In this document: piece by piece, positions 1 through 8,489 of the stretch
Layout: each line of letters opens with the position of its first letter
How positions within the stretch are numbered: position 1 is the first letter of the stretch
Origin: Paracandidimonas soli
Lineage (GTDB): Bacteria; Pseudomonadota; Gammaproteobacteria; Burkholderiales; Burkholderiaceae_B
Length of the DNA stretch: 64,000 nt
Direction of reading: 5' to 3'
Assembly: GCF_004342005.1 (NCBI RefSeq)
Contig: NZ_SMBX01000013.1
Coordinates: forward strand, 1-64,000
Notes under the pieces: generated by a model
The model's input: the letters and a program-made list of their open reading frames with translations, nothing else
What the model was told of the DNA's origin: nothing
Database searches by the model: none
Translations under genes and position numbers: made by a program

Positions 1-300
1 CTCCTCGCATGGGCAAGCGCCTTGCCACCGAAATCGTCCAGGCTTTGCGCGAGCAGACCGTCATCGTGCCTGGAACCCAGGCAGCCACCATCGTCATACG
101 CTTTGGTGGGAGTCAGCGCGGGCTACCTGGTGAACAAGAATTTGCGGATTCGGGCAGGCATCAACAACGTGTTCGACAAGAAGCTGTATCGGACCGGCCT
201 GAACTACGGGACCAGCAACAGCCTGATCCTTGGCGCAGGCGCCAGCACATACAATGAACATGGCCGTTCATTCTTTGTGAGTGTCACCAGCTCGTTCTAA
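1..300 (+). CDS. TonB-dependent receptor, C-terminal fragment
   Basis: This is the last part of an outer-membrane TonB-dependent receptor, most like the FepA/BfeA catecholate-siderophore type. The gene begins outside the window. The final barrel strands are recognisable from about base 95: YALVGVSAGY, then RAGINNVFDKKLYR, a GASTYNEHGR turn, and a terminal SVTSSF ending in Phe, as expected for insertion by the BAM complex. Upstream of the Tyr near base 98 the reading frame is open but less convincing; a GKR tripeptide typical of this place in the family lies in another frame near base 11, so a frameshift at the left edge is possible. The Fur-like gene 60 bases downstream fits an iron-uptake context. 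Confidence 0.7.
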   Translation, partial: LLAWASALPPKSSRLCASRPSSCLEPRQPPSSYALVGVSAGYLVNKNLRIRAGINNVFDKKLYRTGLNYGTSNSLILGAGASTYNEHGRSFFVSVTSSF

Positions 301-362
301 ATTGTCATCCGGCCGGCGACCGTATGATGCGGCACCGGCGTCTTTCAGTTCGGTGAACAACA

Positions 363-782
363 ATGAATCCGGAAGATAGTCACTCGCAGTCCGCCACAGC
401 GCTGCTCGCTGCGAACGTCCGCATCACGCTGCCAAGGCTGGTTATTTTTTCTATACTGAACGACAGCGAATCTCCGCTCGAAGCTATCGAGATAGCCCAG
501 CTCCTCGAGCGGCGGCGCACCGCCATATCGTTGTCGTCGATCTATGCGGTTCTCTCGCGGCTGGAATCCGCGGGCTTGATCGAGAGCCGCGTGTTTGGCG
601 GAAGCAAAACCATCTATGCTTGCACGGGACGCCACCAATCCATCCGGATCACCTGCGCTGCCGGCAAGGGACAGGTACGGTTAGAGGACGCACGCATCGA
701 GCATGCCATCCGCGCTGTTTGCCAGGATCGCGGCCTCGTGCTGCGCAATTTCACAGTGTCCATCAACGCCGATGCGGCCTGA
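363..782 (+). CDS. Fur-family-like transcriptional regulator lacking usual metal ligands
   Basis: The 139-residue protein has the Fur winged-helix layout. The N-terminal half (about residues 15-85) matches the Fur DNA-binding domain, with RITLPRLVIFSIL, an ISLSSIYAVLSRLESAGL recognition segment, and IESR. The dimerisation half is short and degenerate. The usual His-His-Asp-His stretch is reduced to RHQS, and the paired CxxC zinc ligands are not seen; one Cys occurs in ITCAAGK. The end runs into decayed transposase sequence. It follows the TonB receptor tail on the same strand, so it may once have controlled that gene. Metal sensing cannot be assumed. Confidence 0.65.
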   Translation: MNPEDSHSQSATALLAANVRITLPRLVIFSILNDSESPLEAIEIAQLLERRRTAISLSSIYAVLSRLESAGLIESRVFGGSKTIYACTGRHQSIRITCAAGKGQVRLEDARIEHAIRAVCQDRGLVLRNFTVSINADAA

Positions 783-950
783 CGTTTTGACATCCTCCCC
801 GTCCTCGACCTGTGGTTGCCGCTTGCGTTCCACATCAGCTTGTACTCCAGTTGGTACCGGAACTCGTACCAGCCCTGGTCGAGGATGGCTTTGTTCAGGC
901 CCGGTTTGGCCCGAACATGCAACGCTGTCCGGGGGTGTCACGGCCGTCAA
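783..950 (-). pseudogene. Remnant of a TnpB/IS1341-type transposase (OrfB family)
   Basis: On the minus strand, about 45 residues read DTPGQRC..HVRAKPGLNKAILDQGWYEFRYQLEYK. This resembles the stretch of IS200/IS605-family OrfB (TnpB) proteins just before the zinc ribbon, where the family commonly reads VRAKSGLNKSILDQGW. The match stops near LMWNASGN; the CPxCG zinc ribbon and everything N-terminal are missing, and no start codon is present. It is a decayed insertion-sequence piece squeezed between the Fur-like gene and the ccdAB promoter. No inverted repeats or target duplication were recognised. Confidence 0.65.
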
Positions 951-988
951 GGGAAATCGATTATGAAATTGTGGTCGTAATTGCCCAC

Positions 989-1016
989 TTGTACAGCCGT
1001 ACCGTGTGCATATAAT
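989..1016 (+). promoter_or_regulatory. Probable sigma-70 promoter of ccdAB
   Basis: TTGTAC at 989-994 and TATAAT at 1011-1016 are separated by 16 bases and sit about 50 bases upstream of the ccdA start. Short GTAC inverted repeats overlap the -35 region and could serve for autorepression by a CcdA-CcdB complex, as in known ccd operons; that role is inferred. Confidence 0.5.
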
Positions 1017-1065
1017 GTATTGAAACTGATGCGCATTTTTGCGCCACACGATTTAGGGGAATGCC

Positions 1066-1314
1066 ATGCTGACTGCAAGCCGCCCACGCGCCGCCAATAA
1101 GCGAGCGACGAATGTTTCACTACCTGAAGACCTGCTGGCCGAAGCCAAGGCGCTGCAAATCAACGTCTCACAGGCGGCCGAAGCCGGAGTGGCTCAAGCT
1201 ATCACACGAGCACGCAGCGAACTCTGGCTTGCCGAGAACCAGGAAGCCATCGAGAGTTCCAATGCGTATGCTGAAAAATACGGTCTTCCGCTGGCGAAGT
1301 ACCGGCTGTTCTGA
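1066..1314 (+). CDS. ccdA: Type II antitoxin CcdA
   Basis: This 82-residue protein is the antitoxin of a gyrase-poisoning toxin-antitoxin pair. Residues 13-50 form the ribbon-helix-helix DNA-binding part (ATNVSLPEDLLAEAKALQINVSQ). The C-terminal segment, SSNAYAEKYGLPLAKYRLF, matches the CcdB-binding tail of CcdA proteins, which usually ends in hydrophobic residues after Arg. The stop overlaps the ccdB start (ATGA), which implies translational coupling, and a good promoter lies upstream. It should bind CcdB and repress its own operon. The setting beside a transposase remnant suggests a mobile or plasmid-derived origin. Confidence 0.9.
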   Translation: MLTASRPRAANKRATNVSLPEDLLAEAKALQINVSQAAEAGVAQAITRARSELWLAENQEAIESSNAYAEKYGLPLAKYRLF

Positions 1315-1613
1315 TGAGTCGCTACGACGTCTACCCGAATCCGTCGGGGTTTGGCTATCTTCTGGATGTTCAGGCAGACATTCTGCAACAGATGAGCACG
1401 CGTGCAGTAGTGCCCTTGCTTCCGGTGAGCAAGGCACCCAAACCCGCGAAAACGCTTAATCCGGTGTTTGACATCGCCGGTGAACCGCACGTGATGGTGA
1501 CGCAGTATCTCGCGGCGGTTCCGGAACGAGAGCTACAGACCCCGGCATGCGGTCTTCAGCATCGGAATGACGATATCGTAGCTGCTGTGGACTTTCTGTT
1601 CCATGGATTCTAG
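1314..1613 (+). CDS. ccdB: Type II toxin CcdB (gyrase inhibitor)
   Basis: The 99-residue protein has the CcdB length and motifs: MSRYDVYPN at the start, GYLLDVQADIL, a central VVPLLP strand, LNPVFDIAGEPHVMVTQYLAAVP, and a C-terminal helix DDIVAAVDFLFHGF. In F-plasmid CcdB the last three residues (W-G-I) contact gyrase A; here the end is HGF, as in several chromosomal homologues. The gene starts inside the ccdA stop codon. It looks intact, so the pair is probably functional. Toxin activity is inferred from the family. Confidence 0.9.
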   Translation: MSRYDVYPNPSGFGYLLDVQADILQQMSTRAVVPLLPVSKAPKPAKTLNPVFDIAGEPHVMVTQYLAAVPERELQTPACGLQHRNDDIVAAVDFLFHGF

Positions 1614-1748
1614 CCGTTTTCGGTTCAAAAGGGCCGCGCATCGCCGCTGTGCGCTGAGACTTCACAGTTAACGCACCTGCTGTGCTGCATCATGACGTAG
1701 GCCATTACGTTGTCAATATTTCGCAAGACTTTCGTGCAGGGACATCAC

Positions 1749-2744
1749 TCAGAACGGCTGAGGCATCATAGATGTTTGGGCTTCTGTATTTAAAGCATTG
1801 CAGAAGCTGCGTCGGTAATTCGACGGCGAGGTACCCAATTGGGAGGCAAATTGCTGACGTAGCGCCAAGGGCGTGCCAAAGCCGACTTCCGAGGTGATGT
1901 GCTCAATTGACAACGCTGTCGTTTCCAGCAACTGTTGTGCTCTGGCGACCCGCTCGGCATTCAGCCACTTGGTGACGGTTGTACCGGTTACCTCGCGAAA
2001 GCGCCGCGTGAAGGTGCGTCGACTCATTTTGGCGATATCGGCGAGCGCATCCAGTGATAGCGGTTCAGACAGGTTTGCTCGCGCCCAGTCAAGGACGACA
2101 GGCAAGCGGTCATCGCCAGGCAGCTTGGGGATAGGCCGTTCTATGTATTGGGCCTGGCCGCCGGGCCGGTGCGGTGGCGTGACCAGCAATCTGGCGACGT
2201 GGTTCGCCGCTTCGCTGCCGTGGCGCTGGCGCAGCAAATGCAGACAGCAATCAATGGCAGCGACCGTTCCGGCTGAAGTGACGATGTTGTCGTCCGCCAC
2301 GTACAGCACATCGGGGCGGAAGATGCTTTGAGGAAAACGACGCGCAAAGACGTCGCGCACCGCCCAGTGGGTGGTGGCTGCTCGTCCGTCGAGCAAACCC
2401 GCATCACCCAGCACGAACGCGCCCAAGCACAGGCCAACGATCAGCGTGCCTTGCCGATGGGCCTGCGCCAGCGCGGCGGTGAGTTCGACCGACGCAGAAG
2501 CTTCAGGATCGCCCCAGGCGGGAATGATGACGATATCGGCCTCGTCCATGGCTTCGAGCCCATGGGTTACGCCTATCACGATGCCTTGGTCGCTACGCAG
2601 CTGACCTGGCGCTTGCGCGAAAACCTGGAGTTCGTAGTGGGGCGACCCCGATTCACCACTAGCTCCCAGAACCATGCCGGGAACGGAAAGGTGAAAAAGA
2701 CTGATGCCCTCGAAGGCGAAAACGGCGACGCGAATAGTTGCCAT
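1749..2744 (-). CDS. GlxA-family regulator (DJ-1/PfpI domain plus AraC-type DNA-binding domain)
   Basis: The 331-residue protein begins with a class-I glutamine-amidotransferase-like DJ-1/PfpI domain (about residues 1-190). Its nucleophile-elbow-like motif GLCLGAF includes a Cys near residue 106, followed by LLDGRAATTHW. A C-terminal AraC/XylS domain (about 215-310) follows, with two helix-turn-helix units: LSLDALADIAKMSRRTFTRRFREVTG and IEHITSEVGFGTPLALRQQF. Proteins of this type usually activate nearby metabolic genes. It is divergent from the exported metallo-hydrolase at 2878, so that gene is its likeliest target. The start at 2744 gives a normal MATIRVAVFAF opening. Confidence 0.85.
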   Translation of the reverse strand: MATIRVAVFAFEGISLFHLSVPGMVLGASGESGSPHYELQVFAQAPGQLRSDQGIVIGVTHGLEAMDEADIVIIPAWGDPEASASVELTAALAQAHRQGTLIVGLCLGAFVLGDAGLLDGRAATTHWAVRDVFARRFPQSIFRPDVLYVADDNIVTSAGTVAAIDCCLHLLRQRHGSEAANHVARLLVTPPHRPGGQAQYIERPIPKLPGDDRLPVVLDWARANLSEPLSLDALADIAKMSRRTFTRRFREVTGTTVTKWLNAERVARAQQLLETTALSIEHITSEVGFGTPLALRQQFASQLGTSPSNYRRSFCNALNTEAQTSMMPQPF

Positions 2745-2877
2745 AGGATAGGGAAGAATAAAAATTGATGATTGGCCCGATTTTATCGAATATTGTCATT
2801 CGGGCCACTGTTTCGTCTGCAGCCGACAAACCACAATGGAGACCATTCATTCATCAGCACTACATCGGAGTCGTCGC

Positions 2878-3771
2878 ATGACTATCAAAGCCCTCGCCAG
2901 TTCTTTGGCATTAGCCTTGAGCCTTACCACCAGTGCCGCCTTGGCTCAAACACCAACAGCCTCAACACAGCAATCGGCCACGGAAAAAGTGCAGCTGCAG
3001 CAGATTCGCAATGCGACCGTAAAAATCACTTACGCCGATACCACTTTCCTCATCGACCCGATGCTGGCCAAGAAAGGAACCTACCCCGGCTTCGAGGGAA
3101 CCTATCGCAGCGAGTTGCGCAACCCTCTGGTGGAATTGCCGATGCCAGAGCAGGATGTGCTGGCAGGAGTCGATGCCGTTATCGTCACCCATACCCATCT
3201 TGATCACTGGGATGATGCGGCTCAGGCGCTGGTGCCGAAAGAGATTCCGCTTTATACGCAGAACGATGCCGATGCCGGCCTTATCCGCTCACAGGGTTTC
3301 ACCAATGTCCGTGTCCTGTCCGATAAAGCCGAGTTCGGTGGCGTGACGCTTAACAAGACTGGGGGTCAGCATGGCACCGACGAAATGTATGCCTTGGACG
3401 AAGTGGCGAAATTTCTTGGCGATGCCATGGGCGTCGTTTTCCAGGCGCCGGGTCACAAGACGCTTTACCTGGTAGGCGACACCGTATGGCGCGATGAGGT
3501 CGATCAGGCGCTGGCTCAATACGAGCCGCAAATCATTGTGCTGAATGCGGGGTACGCGATGCTGAGCGATTTCGATGGTTCCATCATCATGGGCAAGGAA
3601 GATGTATTGCGTGCCGCCCAAACCGCGCCGAACGCGCAAATCGTGACCACGCACATGGATGCCATCAATCACATGGCACAAACCAGGCAGGAGCTGAGGG
3701 AATACGTCCAGGAAAAGAACATCCAGGATCGTGTGGAAATTCCAGAGGACGGCGCAACAGTCGAGTTCTAA
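2878..3771 (+). CDS. Exported metallo-beta-lactamase-fold hydrolase
   Basis: The start at 2878 is chosen because it gives a clean signal peptide, MTIKALASSLALALSLTTS with cleavage after ALA; a start 42 bases upstream would only add a polar extension. The mature protein has the metallo-beta-lactamase metal motif HTHLDHWDD near residue 102, a later GDT near 200, and a His (TTHMDAINH) near 262. The layout resembles UlaG/L-ascorbate-6-phosphate-lactonase-like MBL proteins, but the substrate is unknown. It would act in the periplasm. The divergent GlxA-type regulator is the probable controller. Confidence 0.85.
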   Translation: MTIKALASSLALALSLTTSAALAQTPTASTQQSATEKVQLQQIRNATVKITYADTTFLIDPMLAKKGTYPGFEGTYRSELRNPLVELPMPEQDVLAGVDAVIVTHTHLDHWDDAAQALVPKEIPLYTQNDADAGLIRSQGFTNVRVLSDKAEFGGVTLNKTGGQHGTDEMYALDEVAKFLGDAMGVVFQAPGHKTLYLVGDTVWRDEVDQALAQYEPQIIVLNAGYAMLSDFDGSIIMGKEDVLRAAQTAPNAQIVTTHMDAINHMAQTRQELREYVQEKNIQDRVEIPEDGATVEF

Positions 3772-3952
3772 TTCCGGCGTAGGCCGCTTGGACATGACAA
3801 GCATGACTCGTGACTGAAGCCCGGCGCATGTGGCGGTTCACCAAATCCAATGGGATCACGAAAATTCGCCGCATAAGGGTTGACACTCGGTTGTTGGTGC
3901 CATTAAAGATGCCATAAAAGGGCCGAATTTTAATGGCTGCCCAGAAACGAAA
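3772..3952. other. Non-coding stretch between the MBL gene and the tRNA terminator
   Basis: No gene is supported here. Because the 3' end of the tRNA faces this side, the stretch was read for integrase or attachment-site remnants; none was recognised, and no copy of the tRNA 3' end was noticed between 1 and 3990. Confidence 0.4.
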
Positions 3953-3991
3953 AATGCCGTAAACCCTTGATCTTATTGGGTTTACGGCATT
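3953..3991 (-). terminator. Rho-independent terminator of the tRNA gene
   Basis: A perfect 14-bp stem (3953-3966 with 3978-3991) encloses an 11-base loop. On the minus strand it is followed by a run of T, so it ends tRNA transcription just after the CCA end. Confidence 0.85.
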
Positions 3992-3997
3992 CGCATC

Positions 3998-4074
3998 TGG
4001 TGGCGCATCCCTGATTCGAACAGGGGACCTGCGGATTATGATTCCGTCGCTCTAACCGGCTGAGCTAATGCGCC
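3998..4074 (-). tRNA. tRNA with anticodon CAT (tRNA-Met, or tRNA-Ile2)
   Basis: Read on the minus strand, the 77-base gene folds as a standard cloverleaf: acceptor GGCGCAT with ATGCGCC, D-arm GCTC/GAGC, anticodon loop ATCATAA with CAT at 34-36, a T-arm with loop TTCGAAT, discriminator A, and an encoded CCA. The 5' G does not mispair as in initiator tRNAs, so this is an elongator Met tRNA or the Ile tRNA whose C34 becomes lysidine. The sequence alone does not settle which; elongator Met is preferred. Confidence 0.9.
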
Positions 4075-4304
4075 AAGCCCTGTAATATAGCAAATTATTA
4101 TTTTTCGTGTCAAGCGTCATTCCGACAGCCCTAGTCTTTCCCCTCCCTAGCCCTCCCTGAAAATTTCTTGGTCAAAATGAGCCGGAACACTGGCGCGCAC
4201 TTGCCCGCCTATCCCCGGACCGCTACCCTAGGCCGACTATCCCTTCCATCGAACGACAGCACGGCATCCCCACCTCCAGCATCGCCCCCGAGCATCGAAG
4301 TTTC

Positions 4305-5180
4305 ATGAGCACTACAGCATCACAGCAAAGCAATATCCGGACAGGCATCCTCTGCATTCTGGTTGGCATATTCTGCCTGACCCTCAGCGACAGCCTGGCC
4401 AAATGGCTGGGCCCGTTCTACTCCCCCATCCAGATTCTTTTCCTGCGCGCGGCCATCGCCCTTCCCCTCGTCACCATGCTTGTGCTGAGCCTGGGCGGGC
4501 GCAGGGCACTGCGCACCCAGCATATCGGCGTGCACCTGCTGCGCGGCGCCATCAACGTAGCCTCCGCTTCCTGTTTCTACCTGGGCCTGACTCTGCTTCC
4601 GCTGGCGGAAAACACCGCCATTGCATTTTGCGCTCCCTTGTTCGTGACCGCCATTTCCGTCGCATTCCTTGGCGAAAAAGTATCGAGAGGCGGCTGGCTG
4701 GCCATACTTGTCGGGTTTGCCGGCGTCGTGGTGATCGTCCGCCCCAGCCCCGGCAATATCCAGTGGGCCGCTTTGCTGCCGCTGGCCACGGCATTCGGCT
4801 ACGCCGTGATGATGGTCAGCGCAAAACGCATCAGCGCTCGCGAAAGCATGCTCACGACGATGTTCTACATCGTCTTGGGGCAACTGGTATTCGCCAGCCT
4901 GCCGCTGGCCGCCGTCTGGAAACCGATCGACTGGTCGCATTTGCCTGGTTTCATCGGGATCGCCGTCTGCAGCACCATGGGACTCGGCCTCATCACCCAG
5001 GCATTCCGCATGGCGCCCGCATCGATCGTCGCCCCCTTCGACTACTTCGGCCTGATATCGGCCGGGTTGCTGGGCTGGTTCTTCTGGAATGAGCTGCCGG
5101 ACGCCTGGTTCTATGTCGGCGCGCTGATGATCGCCGCCAGCGGCGTGTACGTGGCGCTATCCAATGGACGCCGCAGATAG
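4305..5180 (+). CDS. EamA/DMT-family membrane transporter
   Basis: The 291-residue protein has about ten predicted transmembrane helices in two repeated EamA halves. The first runs from ILCILVGIFCLTLSDSLAKW; the second starts near PLATAFGYAVMMVSAKRI. The C-terminal half carries FDYFGLISAGLLGWFFWNELP, typical of drug/metabolite transporters of the inner membrane. The length is usual for the family. The substrate cannot be told from sequence. It precedes a LysR regulator and a Bug receptor on the same strand and may belong to that uptake set. There are 124 bases between the stop and the region of the next gene's promoter. Confidence 0.85.
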   Translation: MSTTASQQSNIRTGILCILVGIFCLTLSDSLAKWLGPFYSPIQILFLRAAIALPLVTMLVLSLGGRRALRTQHIGVHLLRGAINVASASCFYLGLTLLPLAENTAIAFCAPLFVTAISVAFLGEKVSRGGWLAILVGFAGVVVIVRPSPGNIQWAALLPLATAFGYAVMMVSAKRISARESMLTTMFYIVLGQLVFASLPLAAVWKPIDWSHLPGFIGIAVCSTMGLGLITQAFRMAPASIVAPFDYFGLISAGLLGWFFWNELPDAWFYVGALMIAASGVYVALSNGRRR

Positions 5181-5342
5181 TCCGGCACGGACAGGCTGAT
5201 GCTTGCGGCTTGCAGCGCTCGCCGCCTGCCTGTCGCCCGGACCCGCCTGGCATAGGACTTCACGACTCCGCGCTCGGGGACTGTCCTATACCCGGATTCA
5301 TCTCTTATGATGTCTTCCAGGACAATAGGATCAGAACCCGCC

Positions 5343-6257
5343 ATGCCACAGCTCAAACTCCTGGAAGACCTGCTCGCCCTGGCGCAAACCGGCAGTTTCG
5401 TACGCGCGGCCGAACTGCGTCATGTCACGCATCCGGCGTTTGGCAGGCGCATACGCAGCCTGGAAGCCTGGGCAGGTACGGCGCTTGTCGACCGCTCCAG
5501 TACACCCGTCATCCTGACGCCGCAAGGCAAGATGCTGCTGAATACGGCCGGCCAGGTCATCGATCAGTTGGAGCGCGTTCGGCAGGCCATGCGGCAGGGC
5601 GAGGAAGAGAGCCAGAAGCGGGTTCGCATCGCCACGGGCCGCAGCCTTGCCCGCACCCTGGTCGCCGATTGGCTGGCCAAGCTCAGCAAGGGCCGGTCGC
5701 CCGTGCTCGACGGCAGCGCCCAGATCGAGATCGCAACCGGCGCTCTTGCCGATATGGCCAAACTGCTGGAGCAGGGCAAGACGGACCTGCTGTGCTGCTA
5801 CGAGCACCCCTCGCTGTCGCATCTGTTGCGTCCCAGCCTGTTCGAATACATGACGCTTGCCACTGACAAACTTGTTCCCGTCTGCCAGACGGACTTCCAT
5901 GGCAAACCGCGCTATCCCCTGGAAAGCGACGACGGCAAGTCGATACCTCTCATTTCCTATTCAGGCGGGCTGTCCATGGCCCGTATTCTCGGCGACCGCC
6001 TGCAGGCATTCCCCTACCCGCTGGTGCCTGTCGTGCACTGCGATTCACTGGACGCGGCGCTGGGCACGACGCGCAACGGCATGGGCGTCGCCTGGCTGCC
6101 CTGGTCAATGGTGGTGGGAGATTGCAGGCGCGGAACCCTGGCCGCATTGGGCGGCCGAAGCGAGCAGATATCCTTCGAAGTCCGCCTTTACCGGGCGAAA
6201 ACCTCGACAGCAAATCTCGCCGGCGCGATCTGGAACGCCACCCAGTCCATGCGCTGA
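5343..6257 (+). CDS. LysR-type transcriptional regulator
   Basis: The 304-residue protein starts MPQLKLLEDLLALAQTGSFVRAAELRHVTHPAFGRRIRSLEAW, a clear LysR winged-helix domain (about residues 1-60), followed by a linker helix and an effector-binding domain (about 90-300). The ATG at 5343 is preferred to one 36 bases upstream because family members begin only a few residues before the first helix. It lies directly upstream of the Bug receptor and the M14-like hydrolase, both on the same strand, and probably controls them in response to the transported compound. Confidence 0.85.
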   Translation: MPQLKLLEDLLALAQTGSFVRAAELRHVTHPAFGRRIRSLEAWAGTALVDRSSTPVILTPQGKMLLNTAGQVIDQLERVRQAMRQGEEESQKRVRIATGRSLARTLVADWLAKLSKGRSPVLDGSAQIEIATGALADMAKLLEQGKTDLLCCYEHPSLSHLLRPSLFEYMTLATDKLVPVCQTDFHGKPRYPLESDDGKSIPLISYSGGLSMARILGDRLQAFPYPLVPVVHCDSLDAALGTTRNGMGVAWLPWSMVVGDCRRGTLAALGGRSEQISFEVRLYRAKTSTANLAGAIWNATQSMR

Positions 6258-6510
6258 GCACGGGTTTCGTCCCGCCCCTATCTTATCCATACCCTGCCAC
6301 TCTGCACCGGGCGCGCACTCTCCAATATTCCTGGACAGTCCATGACCCGATGAACAGAAAAAGCACGGCAATATGCCAAAACAGCACATAACACCTGGCT
6401 CCCGATACCACAATGAATCCCAGCAGTATCAAGACCGCCGTGGAGAACCGGCATCCCGAACGACACAAAGCGGCAGCGTCCGCCGCACTATTTTTATAAG
6501 GGAAACGATC

Positions 6511-7500
6511 ATGACTTCATCCTGCCTGCTTCGCCGTACATTGGCAGCCCTTGCCGTCACCGCCAGTTTCTGCGCCGTATCCACCTCCGCGGCCCAGTCC
6601 TATCCGGAACGCCCCATTACCGTCGTCGTCGGCTATCCCGCCGGCGGCAGCGTCGACCTGACCGCGCGCCTGCTGAGCGAAGAGCTGGCGACACAGCTCG
6701 GCCAGAGCATCGTCGTCGAGAATGCGGGAGGCGCAGGCGGCACCATCGGCGCGCAGCGCGTCGCGCGGGCCAATCCCGATGGCTATACGCTGCTTGTCGG
6801 CTCCACCAACGAAATGGTCATCGCCGGCATGATCAACAGCGCCGTCCGCTACGACAGCGCCAAGGACTTCACGCCTATCGGCATGATCGCCTCGCAGCCC
6901 ATGCTGCTGGCGGCTTCCAAGACATCTGGCGTCACCAGCGCCCAGGAATACCTGGACAAGCTCAAGTCCGGCGAGCCGGGCCAATACAACTTCGGCTCCT
7001 CGGGCATCGGCACCACGCTGCACCTTGCCGGCGAGATGATCAACGAATCCACCGGCACCAAGGCCGAGCACGTTCCCTATCGCGGCGTGGCTCCACTGGT
7101 CACGGACCTGATCAGCGGCCAGCTCAATTACGGCGTGCTGGTGCTCTCCTCCGGGCTGCCGCAGGTCAAGGGCGACAAGATCGTCGCTCTGGGCGTGACG
7201 GAGAAAAAGCGTTCGGCCGTCGCGCCCGATATTCCCTCATTGTCGGAAACTCCAGGATTCGAGCAGGTAGACATCAACGTGTGGTTCGGTCTCTATGGTC
7301 CGGCCAAGCTGCCGGAGCCTGTGGTGACGCGCCTGAACGAAGCGCTGACCGCCGTACTGAAGTCCGATGCCTTCCGCACCAAGATGTCGGAAAGCGGCGC
7401 CACCCTGTATGAGCCGGGCATCGACGGCGCCAGGTTCCTGGCATCCGAAACGGAAAAATACGGTCGCCTGGTCAAGCTGGCCAACATCGAGCCCAACTGA
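6511..7500 (+). CDS. Bug/TctC-family periplasmic substrate-binding protein
   Basis: The start at 6511 has a ribosome-binding site (AAGGGAAA) and gives a signal peptide ending near STSAAQS. The mature protein, about 300 residues, carries the Bug signatures YPERPITVVVGYPAGGSVDLTAR, IVVENAGGAGGTIGA, FGSSGIGTTLHLAGEM and VPYRGVAPLVTDLISGQ. Bug proteins bind small, mostly acidic solutes such as carboxylates or amino acids and are very numerous in Alcaligenaceae, often without a nearby TctAB permease, as here. The next gene encodes an aspartoacylase-like hydrolase, so an N-acyl amino acid or similar compound is a plausible ligand; that is inference. Confidence 0.9.
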   Translation: MTSSCLLRRTLAALAVTASFCAVSTSAAQSYPERPITVVVGYPAGGSVDLTARLLSEELATQLGQSIVVENAGGAGGTIGAQRVARANPDGYTLLVGSTNEMVIAGMINSAVRYDSAKDFTPIGMIASQPMLLAASKTSGVTSAQEYLDKLKSGEPGQYNFGSSGIGTTLHLAGEMINESTGTKAEHVPYRGVAPLVTDLISGQLNYGVLVLSSGLPQVKGDKIVALGVTEKKRSAVAPDIPSLSETPGFEQVDINVWFGLYGPAKLPEPVVTRLNEALTAVLKSDAFRTKMSESGATLYEPGIDGARFLASETEKYGRLVKLANIEPN

Positions 7501-7532
7501 TCGTTCACCTAACCACTACCGCAGGATTTACT

Positions 7533-8474
7533 ATGTTCACCCTGGCGACTCCCGATCTGCAAGCCGAACGCATTGGCAACACCGACACACCTGGCGTCTG
7601 GCATTTCTCATCGGGGCAGCCTGGGCGGACGCTCATGGTTTCCGCCCTGGTGCACGGCAACGAGCTATGCGGCGCCTGGGCCTTGAAGGATCTCCTGGCA
7701 TCCGGCATACGCCCGCGCCGCGGCAGCCTGATCCTGGCGTTCTGCAATCTCGCCGCATTCGATACCTTCGATCCGGCCAATCACGATGCCTCGCGTTTTC
7801 TGGACGAAGACATGAACCGGGCATGGACGGCGGAACGGCTGGACAACCCCACTACCCGCGACCGCCGGCGCGCAGTCGAGCTGCTTCCCTGGCTGAAGCG
7901 CAGCGACTGGCTGCTGGACCTGCACTCCATGCACGAACCTTCGGAGCCGCTGCAACTGACGGGCCTGCTCCCGCGCAATATCGCGCTGGCGCTGAAACTC
8001 AAGACGCCACGACATATCATCGTCGATGCCGGCCACAAGGACGGCACGCGCATGCGCGACTACGGACGCTATAGCGATGCCAACGACGCAGAGGCATGCT
8101 CCCTGCTGGTCGAGTGCGGATACCATGGCGATCCGTCCTCCCATGCCGTCGCCCGCGACCAAGTGGCGCGTATGCTGATGGCGGCCGATATCGTCGATGC
8201 GGCGGATATCCCCTCTGACTGGCTGCTGCCGGAGCCCGAAGCGCAGCACGTGCTCGAAGTCACCCATGCCATCGTCGCGCCCTCGATGAATGTGCGCTTC
8301 TCGCAAGACTGGAAAGGCCTGGAACGCCTGCCGGAAGCCGGCTCGATCATCGGCTGGGCGGACGACCAGCCCATCGTCACGCCCTACGACAACTGCACGC
8401 TGATCATGCCTTCGCTGCGCCAGTTGCTGCCGGGCGTCACCGTAGTCCGCCTCGCGCGCGATTACAGGCGCTAG
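7533..8474 (+). CDS. Succinylglutamate desuccinylase/aspartoacylase-family zinc hydrolase
   Basis: This 313-residue M14-type enzyme carries the zinc motif HGNE near residue 37 and a later metal or substrate segment LLDLHSMHEP near 129, with DMNRAW between them as in AstE/AspA proteins. The C-terminal third (about 225-313) is a small beta domain. The family removes acyl groups from amino acids or cleaves related amides. It follows the Bug receptor by 32 bases, so the two are probably co-transcribed and the enzyme may act on what the receptor delivers. It has no signal peptide and is therefore cytoplasmic. Confidence 0.8.
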   Translation: MFTLATPDLQAERIGNTDTPGVWHFSSGQPGRTLMVSALVHGNELCGAWALKDLLASGIRPRRGSLILAFCNLAAFDTFDPANHDASRFLDEDMNRAWTAERLDNPTTRDRRRAVELLPWLKRSDWLLDLHSMHEPSEPLQLTGLLPRNIALALKLKTPRHIIVDAGHKDGTRMRDYGRYSDANDAEACSLLVECGYHGDPSSHAVARDQVARMLMAADIVDAADIPSDWLLPEPEAQHVLEVTHAIVAPSMNVRFSQDWKGLERLPEAGSIIGWADDQPIVTPYDNCTLIMPSLRQLLPGVTVVRLARDYRR

Positions 8475-8489
8475 CCAATAAAGAAAGAA

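Noticed and set aside
3998-4074. Initiator tRNA-fMet
   Set aside because: The first acceptor pair is normal (G-C), and the anticodon stem lacks the three G-C pairs of initiators, so it is an elongator-type tRNA.
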